A stretch of 64,000 nucleotides of DNA from VRUE01 sp963697695 (GTDB taxonomy: Bacteria > Actinomycetota > Thermoleophilia > Solirubrobacterales > 70-9): assembly GCA_963697695.1 (NCBI GenBank), contig OY969094.1:2666001-2730000 (forward strand), in the 5' to 3' direction. How positions within the stretch are numbered: the stretch's first letter is position 1; each line of letters starts with the position of its first letter. Below the pieces are notes generated by a model. That model made no database searches, had not been told where the DNA came from, and saw nothing but the letters and a program-made list of their open reading frames with translations. A program made the position numbers and the translations under genes. Shown in pieces: positions 52,130 to 60,800 of the stretch.

Positions 52130-54214
52130 TTGACCAGCTTCTTGACCGACTACGGAGTCGTCGTCGCGCTCGTCTGCGCGGGCGCCGCCGTTCTATACGG
52201 ACTTCTGATCACCCAGCGCCTGCTCGCGCGCCCCGCGGGCAACGAGCGCATGCAGGAGATCTCGGGCGCCATCCAGGAAGGCGCCAGCGCCTACCTGAAT
52301 CGGCAGTACGCGATCATCGCCGCGGTTGCAGTGCCGATCGCCATCCTGCTCCTATTGCTGCAGAACTGGGAGACCGCGCTCGGCTTCGTCATCGGCGGGA
52401 TCCTTTCCGGCGCGACCGGCTTCATCGGGATGAACCTCTCGGTGCGGGCCAACTCGCGCGTGGCCGAGGCGGCACGAGGCGGCGTGCCGCCGGCCCTCGA
52501 CGTCGCTTTCAAGGGAGGCTCGGTCACGGGCATGCTCGTCGTCGGCCTGGCGCTCTTCGGCGTCGCCGGCTATTACGGGATCCTCGTCGCCACGGGCAGC
52601 AGCGACGAGCACGCAGTCGACGCCCTGATCGGGCTCGGTTTCGGCGGGTCGCTGATCTCGGTCTTCGCCAGGCTAGGCGGCGGCATCTTCACCAAGGCCG
52701 CCGACGTCGGCGCCGATCTGGTCGGCAAGGTCGAGGCGGGGATTCCCGAGGACGATCCGCGCAACCCAGCGGTGATCGCCGACAACGTCGGCGATAACGT
52801 CGGCGACTGCGCCGGCATGGCCGCGGATCTCTTCGAGACCTACGCGGTCACCTCAGTTGCCGTGATGCTGCTTGGGGTGCTCACCTTCACCGGCGCCGGC
52901 GGCGACTACCTGCGTGAGGTCGCGATCTACCCGCTGGTCCTCGGCGGCGTGGCGATCATCGCCTCGATCATCGGGGCGCTCTCGGTGCGGACCAAATCGG
53001 ACCGGGTCGAGGGGGCGCTCTACCAGGGCCTGATCATCTCCGGCGTACTCTCGATCGCAGCCTTCTACCCGATCACCGAGTGGCTGATGAGCGACGCCGT
53101 GCGGCTCGGCCTCGAAGCCGGCGCCGACGCGATCACCACCACCGATCTCTGGCTCTGCGCGGTGATCGGCATCGCCGTCACCGGCTTCCTCTTCATCATC
53201 ACCGACTACTACACCTCGACCCGCTTCCGCCCGGTGAGGACGACCGCGGAAGCCTCTCAAACCGGCCACGCGACGAACATCATCCAGGGCCTCGCCCAAG
53301 GCTTCCAGTCGACCGCGGCGCCGGCGATGGTGATCGCGCTGGCGATCCTCGGTGCCAACGAGCTGGCAGGGATCTACGGGATCGGCGTCGCCGTTATGGC
53401 GCAGCTCTCGCTCTGCGGTCTGATCGTGGCCCTCGACGCCTTCGGGCCGATCACCGACAACGCCGGTGGGATCGCCGAGATGGCGGAGCTGCCCGAGGAG
53501 GTGCGCGCCGTCACCGACCCGCTCGACGCCGTCGGCAACACGACCAAGGCCGTGACCAAGGGTTACGCGATCGGCTCCGCGGCCCTGGCGGCACTGGTTC
53601 TCTTCGCCGCCTTTGAAATCGAGCTCAAGGCCGAGGAGCCCGGACTGGCGCTCGGCAATCTCTTCAACCTGACCAGCCCCGAGGTGCTGGTCGGGCTGAT
53701 CATCGGCGGCATGATGGTCTACCTCTTCTCCGCCTTTGCGATCGAGGCGGTCGGCCGCGCCGGTGGCCAGGTCGTCGAGGAGGTGCGCAAGCAGTTCCGT
53801 GAGCACCCCGGGATCATGGAGGGCACAGAAAAGCCCGAGTACGGTCGCACCGTGGCAATCGTCACCGCCGCGGCGCAGAAGGAGATGATCCTTCCCTCGC
53901 TGATCCCGATCGTGATCCCGGTTGTCGTCGGGGTACTCAGCGTTCAGGCCCTCGGCGGCCTGCTTATCGGCGTCATCGTCGTCGGCCTCTTCGCAGCGAT
54001 CTCGATGACCGCGGGCGGCGGCGCCTGGGACAACGCGAAGAAGCTGATCGAGGACGGCGCCTTCGGCGGCAAGGGGTCGGAGGCCCACGCCGCCTCGGTC
54101 ACCGGCGACACCGTCGGCGATCCCTACAAGGACACGGCCGGCCCCGCGATCAACCCGATGATCAAGGTCGCCAACATCGTTGCGATCCTGATCATCCCGA
54201 TCGTCCATTTCTAA
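52130..54214 (+). CDS. hppA: Membrane H+-translocating pyrophosphatase, K+-independent type
   Basis: A 694-aa polytopic pump (about 16 helices) that uses PPi hydrolysis to export protons. Substrate motifs are present: DVGADLVGKVEAGIPEDDPRNPAVIADNVGDNVGDCAGM and the C-terminal GDTVGDPYKDTAGPAINPMIK. The site that separates the two classes reads GNTTKAVTKGYAIGSA: Lys and Thr there mark K+-independent enzymes, where K+-dependent ones have Ala and Gly. The TTG start has GGAGGA upstream. A TAGACT hexamer at 52090 may be its -10. A strong terminator follows. Confidence 0.95.
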   Translation: MTSFLTDYGVVVALVCAGAAVLYGLLITQRLLARPAGNERMQEISGAIQEGASAYLNRQYAIIAAVAVPIAILLLLLQNWETALGFVIGGILSGATGFIGMNLSVRANSRVAEAARGGVPPALDVAFKGGSVTGMLVVGLALFGVAGYYGILVATGSSDEHAVDALIGLGFGGSLISVFARLGGGIFTKAADVGADLVGKVEAGIPEDDPRNPAVIADNVGDNVGDCAGMAADLFETYAVTSVAVMLLGVLTFTGAGGDYLREVAIYPLVLGGVAIIASIIGALSVRTKSDRVEGALYQGLIISGVLSIAAFYPITEWLMSDAVRLGLEAGADAITTTDLWLCAVIGIAVTGFLFIITDYYTSTRFRPVRTTAEASQTGHATNIIQGLAQGFQSTAAPAMVIALAILGANELAGIYGIGVAVMAQLSLCGLIVALDAFGPITDNAGGIAEMAELPEEVRAVTDPLDAVGNTTKAVTKGYAIGSAALAALVLFAAFEIELKAEEPGLALGNLFNLTSPEVLVGLIIGGMMVYLFSAFAIEAVGRAGGQVVEEVRKQFREHPGIMEGTEKPEYGRTVAIVTAAAQKEMILPSLIPIVIPVVVGVLSVQALGGLLIGVIVVGLFAAISMTAGGGAWDNAKKLIEDGAFGGKGSEAHAASVTGDTVGDPYKDTAGPAINPMIKVANIVAILIIPIVHF

Positions 54215-54241
54215 ACGCAGCTGAGGCGCGAAGCGCTACCA

Positions 54242-54280
54242 GGGCCGGGAGGGCTATTCGTCCTCCCGGCCCTTTTCTTT
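54242..54280 (+). terminator. Rho-independent terminator of hppA
   Basis: GGGCCGGGAGG (54242-54252) pairs perfectly with CCTCCCGGCCC (54262-54272), 9-nt loop, followed by TTTTCTTT. The clearest intrinsic terminator in the window. Confidence 0.9.
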
Positions 54281-54306
54281 GCTTGAATGCCGCCGCGTTC
54301 TCTGGT

Positions 54307-54316
54307 ACTAATTAGT
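54307..54316. promoter_or_regulatory. Palindrome upstream of the double-TetR gene
   Basis: ACTAATTAGT, a perfect 10-bp dyad 60 nt before the ATG. An AT-rich site in GC-rich DNA, it fits an operator for autoregulation. Confidence 0.4.
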
Positions 54317-54375
54317 CTGCTTCAAGGTACGAGTCGGTTGCTCAGGACCGGGGAGGAGAGTGCGGGTCTTGCTGC

Positions 54376-55746
54376 ATGGGTCTGCGGAAGCAGGGAGCAT
54401 GGGTGTCTGGGACTTCTGAGGCGCTTGCGCCGGCAACGCCCACGGCTAACCAGCCCGAGGCGCTGTACGCGAAGCTGAGGCCAGGACCCGGAAGGTCTGC
54501 CTCCAAGGTATCTGCGCACCAGCGCGCTCGTATCCACGGCGCGATGGTCAAACTGGTTGCGCGGCAGGGCTACGAAGACGTCACGGTCAGAGGCCTTGCT
54601 CGCCTCGCCAAAGTCTCATCCCGCGCCTTCTACAAACACTTCGAAGGCAAGGAGGACTGCTTCCTCCGCACCTACGACCTCATCGTCCAGCGCACGGCGC
54701 GGCGAATCGTCGCCTCGCAGGCGGGGGAGCGGGACTGGCAGGAGCGCCTGCGCCTGGCCTTCGATGCCTTCGCTCGCGAGCTCGAGCGCGAGCCGCTGGC
54801 CGGTCATCTGGTTCTGGTCGACGCGTATACGGCAGGGCCGGTTGCGCTCGAACGCATACGGCGTGCCGAGTGCATGTTCGAAGGGATGATCAGGGAGAGC
54901 TTTGCTCGCAGTCCGGAGGAGATCGATGTCCCGCCGATGCTCGTCGAAGGGATGGTTGCCGGCGCGGCTTCCATAGCGCGCACACGTCTCATTGCCGGGA
55001 GCGGGAATCTGCAGGACCTTGGTGGCGCTCTCACTGAGTGGGCGCTCGCCTACTACAGCGAAGCGGCTACCGAGCTCGCCGAGCTCGATCACCGCGTTGT
55101 CAGCTCCGTCGCTAGCGCCCCAACCGAGGCCCTCGAAGAGTGGAAGAACCAGGTGCCCGCAGACGATCGAGCGCTGATCTTCTCGGCGATCGCCAAGCTT
55201 GCGCTGACCGAGGGCTATAGCGGCTTGACCATGTCGCAGATACTTGCTGCGACTGGAGTTCCGAAAAGAAGCTTCACGGCTCATTTCTCGAGCGTTGCGG
55301 ATTGCTTCCTGGAGGCGCTTCGGCCGCGCATCGACGACGCCATTACCCAAGCAGCCCAAGCGCAAGTCGACGCTGACACCTGGGATCGAGGTGTCTATCG
55401 GGCAATCGCCTCTCTCTGCGACCAAATAGCTCAGGACCCCTTGCTTGCGAGGCTTTGCTTCGTAGACATATTTGCCCTGGGTTCAAAGGGGATGGCCTTC
55501 CGAGAGAGCCTCGTCACCAGCCTGGCAATGCGCTTTCGGGACAGCGCTCCGCTTTCGCGACGGCCCGACATGGCAACTGCCGAAGCTGCCGCGGGCGCCA
55601 TCTGGGGTGTCATCCAGCGCCAGGTGACCAATGATCGGACGCCTCAGCTCCCTCAGGGGGTCGCAACCCTGTCCTATCTCGCGCTAGCTCCCAGCCTAGG
55701 TCCGAAGGCCGCCGTGAGCGTTATATCCGAGGAGCAGGGTTGCTAG
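54376..55746 (+). CDS. Double TetR-family regulator (two TetR units in one chain)
   Basis: A 456-aa protein with two complete TetR modules. The first helix-turn-helix is at about residues 45-100 (RARIHGAMVKLVARQGYEDVTVRGLARLAKVSSRAFYKHFEGKEDCF). The second is at about 261-315 (RALIFSAIAKLALTEGYSGLTMSQILAATGVPKRSFTAHFSSVADCF). Each is followed by a helical ligand-type domain. A single chain could mimic the usual TetR dimer, with two non-identical DNA readers. The target is unknown; the next gene downstream is the AT-rich secreted paralog. The stop lies 127 nt before that gene. Confidence 0.88.
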   Translation: MGLRKQGAWVSGTSEALAPATPTANQPEALYAKLRPGPGRSASKVSAHQRARIHGAMVKLVARQGYEDVTVRGLARLAKVSSRAFYKHFEGKEDCFLRTYDLIVQRTARRIVASQAGERDWQERLRLAFDAFARELEREPLAGHLVLVDAYTAGPVALERIRRAECMFEGMIRESFARSPEEIDVPPMLVEGMVAGAASIARTRLIAGSGNLQDLGGALTEWALAYYSEAATELAELDHRVVSSVASAPTEALEEWKNQVPADDRALIFSAIAKLALTEGYSGLTMSQILAATGVPKRSFTAHFSSVADCFLEALRPRIDDAITQAAQAQVDADTWDRGVYRAIASLCDQIAQDPLLARLCFVDIFALGSKGMAFRESLVTSLAMRFRDSAPLSRRPDMATAEAAAGAIWGVIQRQVTNDRTPQLPQGVATLSYLALAPSLGPKAAVSVISEEQGC

Positions 55747-55770
55747 ATAGAAAACACCGGATAAGAAAAC

Positions 55771-55799
55771 TTGACCGGTTGCTCATCATGCGCGATGAT
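55771..55799 (+). promoter_or_regulatory. Possible promoter of AT-rich secreted gene copy 2
   Basis: TTGACC (55771-55776), 17-nt spacer, GATGAT (55794-55799). The -10 is imperfect. Confidence 0.4.
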
Positions 55800-55842
55800 C
55801 CGCGCAGCGTGAGAGACCTTCTCGCGCTACCCAATTTGGAAA

Positions 55843-55873
55843 CCGTAACTATTAAGTGAGAGGAATCCAAAAG
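55843..55873 (+). promoter_or_regulatory. Conserved 5' leader, copy 2
   Basis: CCGTAACT then GAGAGGAATC before the ATG, matching the leader at 9161. Conservation outside the coding region points to shared translation control or a recent common origin. Confidence 0.65.
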
Positions 55874-56566
55874 ATGAGCAATACAAAGCGAGGCCTCAAG
55901 GCCCTCGGCCTGTCGTTGATGGCCGCCATGGGTCTGATGGCCTTTACGGCTGCCGGTGCGCAGGCGATTACATGGGACATTAACGGCGCAGAAATCGGCG
56001 CGAACAATAGCAATGTTACGGGCAATATAGTGGCGGGAACCACAGGCTTACTCTTAGTCCCGGCCCAGAATCTCGTAATCCACTGCAGTAAATTCACTGT
56101 TGAAGAAGGCACACTTATGAGTGTTGCCAACAATGCTCACGCCAAACTGAAATACTCAGAATGTTCGACTACAGTAAAAGGCGTGAAAAGTCCCGGTTGC
56201 ACACCTGAAATCTTAGCGGTTACTGCGAAGATTTTACCAATTTTACATAACAGTAAAGTTTATCTGTTAGTGGAGCCATTAACAGCGGGGCAACCGTTCA
56301 CAACCATCCACTACAACGAAGAAACTTGTGCGCTGCCACCATTACCTACGGTGACGGGGTCTGTTGTATTCCAGTGCTACACCGGAGCGTTAGTTGCCGC
56401 TGATTGTAAAACAGCGAGAATTAAACAGACAATAATGCCAGCTCCGGCTGCGTTATTCCCAACAGACGTTCTCAAATACGGTTTGAATGAATCCACGATT
56501 CACGGCGAGGGTGAAGTATTCCTCAAAGGCGCTGACGCAGGTAAGACCTTCAACGCCTTAATCTAA
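55874..56566 (+). CDS. Secreted six-cysteine protein of unknown function, AT-rich (copy 2)
   Basis: A 230-aa paralog of the gene at 9187. Signal peptide residues 1-31, ending AGAQA; the mature chain begins ITWDING. Six Cys align with copy 1 (VIHCSKF, YSECSTT, PGCTPE, ETCALP, FQCYTG, ADCKTA), and KILPILHN and EPLTAGQPF are shared. nt 56221-56280 hold 19 G+C in 60, far below the neighbouring genes. The ATG at 55874 is chosen for its GAGAGGAATC leader; an upstream GTG at 55856 overlaps that site. It follows the double-TetR gene, which may control it. The function is not recognisable; it may be a secreted structural or binding protein. Confidence 0.85.
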   Translation: MSNTKRGLKALGLSLMAAMGLMAFTAAGAQAITWDINGAEIGANNSNVTGNIVAGTTGLLLVPAQNLVIHCSKFTVEEGTLMSVANNAHAKLKYSECSTTVKGVKSPGCTPEILAVTAKILPILHNSKVYLLVEPLTAGQPFTTIHYNEETCALPPLPTVTGSVVFQCYTGALVAADCKTARIKQTIMPAPAALFPTDVLKYGLNESTIHGEGEVFLKGADAGKTFNALI

Positions 56567-56619
56567 TTCCACAAGCATGAAGTAACGAATCACAATCACA
56601 CCTAGTGTGAAACCCCAAA

Positions 56620-56650
56620 GATGCGGACCGCGCCAGTCGCGGTCCGCATC
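56620..56650 (+). terminator. Hairpin after AT-rich secreted gene copy 2
   Basis: GATGCGGACCGCG pairs perfectly over 13 bp with CGCGGTCCGCATC, 5-nt loop. A smaller TCACAC-CTA-GTGTGA hairpin lies just before it (56596-56610). No T-run. Confidence 0.55.
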
Positions 56651-56921
56651 AAACGGGGCCAGGGGGAGTTAAAGCAAGGGAACACAGGGCGACACAAGAG
56701 CCAGGGACAAAGGGGACACAGGGACAGAAGTAATGAGCAGGGAGATAGAAAACATCGCTCACAAGTGCTGGCGCGATCACGCAGCCTCCACTATCTATAG
56801 GGACTTCACATCACGGCTCGCCAATAGGCGGGTCTCATGCATTTGCCGGGTGGGTTCCCGGCAGCTTGCAGACCAACAGGCTGAGCGAGCTCGCCGGCCA
56901 CTGAGCAGAGGAGAGAGTTAG
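56651..56921 (+). other. Untranslated region before the collagen-like gene
   Basis: No convincing gene. The first part is purine-rich with repeated GGGACA and GACACA strings. From about 56741 the sequence is less biased and can fold: GCCGGG-TGGGTT-CCCGGC (near 56848) and other short stems. AGAGGAGAGAG before 56922 is the ribosome site of the next gene. It may be a long leader RNA; I could not match it to a known riboswitch. Confidence 0.35.
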
Positions 56922-57791
56922 ATGTTGCAAAGAATTCGTGAGCAGGTCGGCTCAGCCGGTCTGATCGTGGCGATCATCGCCCTGGTCGCGGCACTGGCCG
57001 GAGGCGCTGTAGCCGCCAACAACTCAGGTGGAGGCGAGGGTGCAACCGCCTCCGCCAAAAAAGGCCCCAGGGGCAAGCCGGGCAAACCCGGTAAACCAGG
57101 CCCAGCAGGACCCCAGGGACCCGCAGGACCCCAAGGCGCTCCCGGAGCCAAGGGAGACGCAGGCGCCGCCGGAACCCCAGGGACTCCTGGAACCCCAGGC
57201 ACCAACGGCAAAAGCATCCTCGTGACCCCGATCGCCGCTGGCGTCGCCGAATGCGCCGAAAAAGGCGGTGCCTTCGTCGAAGAGGAAGACGGCACCCCCA
57301 AAGTCGAAGTCTGCACGGGAGAAGAAGGCGAACCGGGCAAAGAAGGCTCCCCTTGGACAGCGGGCGGCACCCTTCCCGCAGGCGCCACCGAGGTCGGCGC
57401 TTGGACCGTCGCCGGGGCTCCTGCCGACGGCGAAGTCTCCACCGCGATCTCCTTCCCAATCCTGCTGGAAAAACCGGCTCTAAACGAAACCCATGTCCAC
57501 TACCTAACGCTTGCAGACCCCCCGACCACGGCCTGCCCTGCGGTCAACCACAACCTGCCCAGCGCCGCTCCGGGCGAGCTGTGCGTCTATGAGACCGTGA
57601 ACTCGAACGCCACCTCCACGGGGATCTTCAACCTCTTCGGCAACGAAGGGATAAAAGCCGCCAGCAGGGCCGGTGCGCTGCTCGGCTTCACGATGAGCGC
57701 CGCCGGACGCGCAGCGGGGACCTTCGCGGTGACCGGTTGCCGCCCGAGCCCGCCGCTCCCCGAAGGCGACCCGAACAAATGCCCCGCCTGA
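56922..57791 (+). CDS. Membrane-anchored collagen-like surface protein
   Basis: A 289-aa protein. Residues about 13-33 form a membrane anchor or signal (LIVAIIALVAALAGGAVAA). A Lys-rich linker leads into 16 uninterrupted Gly-X-Y triplets at about 48-95, many with Pro (GKPGKPGKPGPAGPQGPAG), able to form a collagen triple helix. The rest is a globular C-terminal domain with five Cys, beginning around the SILVTPIAAGVAECAEKGG stretch. Such proteins are trimeric surface stalks. GGAGAG lies before the ATG and a strong hairpin follows the stop. Confidence 0.85.
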   Translation: MLQRIREQVGSAGLIVAIIALVAALAGGAVAANNSGGGEGATASAKKGPRGKPGKPGKPGPAGPQGPAGPQGAPGAKGDAGAAGTPGTPGTPGTNGKSILVTPIAAGVAECAEKGGAFVEEEDGTPKVEVCTGEEGEPGKEGSPWTAGGTLPAGATEVGAWTVAGAPADGEVSTAISFPILLEKPALNETHVHYLTLADPPTTACPAVNHNLPSAAPGELCVYETVNSNATSTGIFNLFGNEGIKAASRAGALLGFTMSAAGRAAGTFAVTGCRPSPPLPEGDPNKCPA

Positions 57792-57804
57792 GCCTATGAG
57801 TTAA

Positions 57805-57847
57805 GGCGTCAAAAGCCCGGGCGGCCTAAGCCGCCCGGGCTTACGCC
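57805..57847 (+). terminator. Terminator-like hairpin after the collagen-like gene
   Basis: AAGCCCGGGCGGC pairs over 13 bp with GCCGCCCGGGCTT around CTAA; outer GGCGT and ACGCC can add five pairs. The next start is 37 nt on. Confidence 0.7.
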
Positions 57848-57883
57848 AAGAGCCACGAGAAAGCAATGAAAGGACCACCACCG

Positions 57884-60800
57884 ATGAATCGCCTCACCGC
57901 CCCTCTAGCAGTCTCTGCGGTGGCCCTGCTTTCCCTGGCTCTTTGGACGTCAACAGCTGCAGCTGTCCCGCCCAAAATCATCTCCACGGGCTTCTCGGCG
58001 GGCACCGACTCCGCGCTCCTCGAAGCCCAGATCAATCCCGAAGGCAAAGCGACCCTCTACCACTTCGAGTACGGCGCCGAAGACTGCTCTGCTAACCCCT
58101 GCGCCTCGATCCCGGTCCCAGACGCCCAGATCCCCTCTTCCACGGAAGCGAAAACGGTCGAAGCCGAAGTCAAAGGCCTCACCCCCGCCACGACCTACCA
58201 CTTCCGCCTCCTCGCCAAAAACCCCCAAGGCGAAAAAGCCGAAAGCCCTGATGACACCTTCACCACCTACCTGCCGCCCCAGGTCTTCGGCGCCTGCCCC
58301 AACGACGCCCTGCGCAAAGCCAACCCGAGCTTCCCCCCGCCGGAATACTCGAGCGCCAACCTGCCCGACTGCAGGGTCTATGAGCAGGCGTCCCCTGTTA
58401 ATAAGAACGCGGGAGATGCGATGGGCTTCGTGCCCCTCGTCAAAGCCTCTGTCAACGGCGACCGGATCGTCTTCTCCTCTGCCAGCGGCATCCCCGGCGG
58501 AGAGGGCTCCCAGGAAGTGCCCGTCTACCTCGCCACCCGCAACTCAGAAGGCTGGTCGACCCAGGGCCTCCTCCCTTCAGGAGACACTGGCCAGATCGCC
58601 TCGGTGCTCGGCTGGACCCCGGACATCTCCTGGGTCTTCAACCAGTCCATAAGACTGGGCGAACCGAACAAAACCATCTTCATGGCCCGCCCCAGCTCCG
58701 GCGCCGCCTCCAAAACCGTCGTCGACTACACCACCGAACTGCAGCCCGAGGTGGCAGGAACCTCCGACCAGGCCAAAGAGACGATCTTCGAATCCAAAGT
58801 AGCGCTTCTGCCAGGCGCCGTCTCCGGCAAATCAAACGTCTACCTCTGGCAGCGGGGTAGCGAAGAGCTGAGCCTCGCCGGCACCCTCAACGACGGCAGC
58901 GCCCCTTCAGAAGGCGCCTTCGCCGGTTCCTATAACTGGGTTCAGGGAACCAAAGCCGAAAACCTCGCCAGCGGCGGAGCCGCCGCCGGCTATTACACCC
59001 GCGACCAGAACGTCATCTCTGGCGACGGCAAAGCCCTCTACTTCACCGCCGCCGGCACGGGCCAGCTCTATCTGCGTAAAAACCCGACCGAGCCCCAGAG
59101 CCCCCTCGATGGGGAAGGCGATTGCACCGACGCAGCACTTGCCTGCACGATTCAAGTCTCCGCTTCGCGCAAGACCAACGGCAAAGGCCCGAATAACACC
59201 GACGCAGCAGGAACCCGTCCCGCCGCCTTCCTCGGCGCCAGCCCCGACGGCTCGGTCGCCTACTTCACTTCCTCAGAGAAGCTGACCAACGATGCCAATA
59301 CGGGGCCTGAACCAGAAAACCCACCGGCGATCGCCGACGCTCCGATCGACGACGGAGATCCCGTCAACCTGAAATTCCTACTGGCGAAAACCACAGAGGT
59401 TGAAGTCAACGCCACCCACATCTTCTGGATCACCGACAAAGAGACGATCGCACGTGCCAACATCGACGGCACTGGAATCGACGACGAATTCATCAAAGCC
59501 GACAGCACCAATAACCCCAAAGGCCTGGCCACCGATGCAAATTTCATCTATTGGACCAATGCGGGGAATGACGTCGCTGAAGAGGGTGGAGGATCAATCG
59601 GGCGGGCCGAGATCGATGGCGAGAACCCCCAGCAGGAATTCATCAAAGGCGAGTTCGAAGAAAGCCCCGGCGTCTTCAAAGTCTTGGTCAGCCAGCCGCG
59701 GGGGATCGATGTCGATGGGAGCTTCATTTATTGGGTGAATGCGGGGGTGAATTCGGGAATTGGCGAGGGGGTCGGCTTCGTGGCAAGGGCTGAGATCGAC
59801 GGCGACCCAGCCAGCGTGGAATCGAAATTCATAGAATTTGCCAGCGTTGACGTGGCAGTAAGTGGGAGCTATGCCTACTACTCCTATTACTCCAACGGAG
59901 AAGGGATCATCCGTCGGATCCCTCTAAATGGCAGTGGTGGATTTGAGGGGGTTGTTAACTTTCCCGACTCTCGAGGTCCCGCCCTTTCCCTTACCGCCGC
60001 CCACATCTACTGGACTAAAACTGCCGCTTCTGCAATCGGCCGCGCCAACCTCGACGGCTCCAGCCCCGAAGAAGAATTCGTCAAAGACGCCGGCAACCCC
60101 GAGGGCCTGGCGCTGAACGCCACCAACCTCTACTGGGTCGCCAACCAGCAGATCCAGCCCAACCCCGGCAACGACCTCTACCGCTACGACGCCGAGGCCG
60201 ACACGCTGACCGACGTGATTCCCGTCCCCGCGGCGACGGCTAAAAACGGGATCGAAGTGCAGGGCGTGCTCGGCACCTCTGAGGACGGCTCCCATGTCTA
60301 CCTGGCCGCCAACGGAGTGCCGGCGGGGGTGACCAACAGCCCGAACGCGCAGGGCGAAAGCGCAACCCCAGGCAACTGCAAAGGGGTTGTCGGCTCCGGT
60401 AGCGGAACCTGCAACCTCTATCTGTGGCGGGAGGGAGCTACGGGGCTGACCTTTATTGCCAGGCTAGGCGCTGGTGGAGGGTTTAGCTCCGATGCAACAA
60501 ATTGGGCAGCAACGCCATCAGGGGTGTTTCCTGGTCAGACCTTCCAAAAGACCGCCCTCACCGTCCCCGACGGGGAAACCCTTCTCTTTCGCTCCCAGCG
60601 CCAGCTGACCGACTACGAAAACGAAGGAATCCCCCAGTACTACCGCTACCGAGTCGGCGACGCAGGAGTGAGCTGCGTCACCTGCAACCCGACGGGAGCC
60701 CCCCCGGCGGACCTGCCGGGGTTCGGCATCATCCTCCCCTTCGGCTCAATCATCCCTCCCGGAGTCACCCCCCAGGCCCCCTCCTCCTACCTCCCCAAAA

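Noticed and set aside
56741..56900. Known riboswitch (cobalamin, cyclic di-GMP or cyclic di-AMP) before the collagen-like gene
   Set aside because: Short strings such as GCCACTG-like or CACGCAGCC occur, but the conserved cores and order of those classes are not there.
56733..56921. 62-codon frame in the leader of the collagen-like gene
   Set aside because: No good ribosome site, no hydrophobic or domain pattern, and Arg-rich composition as expected by chance.
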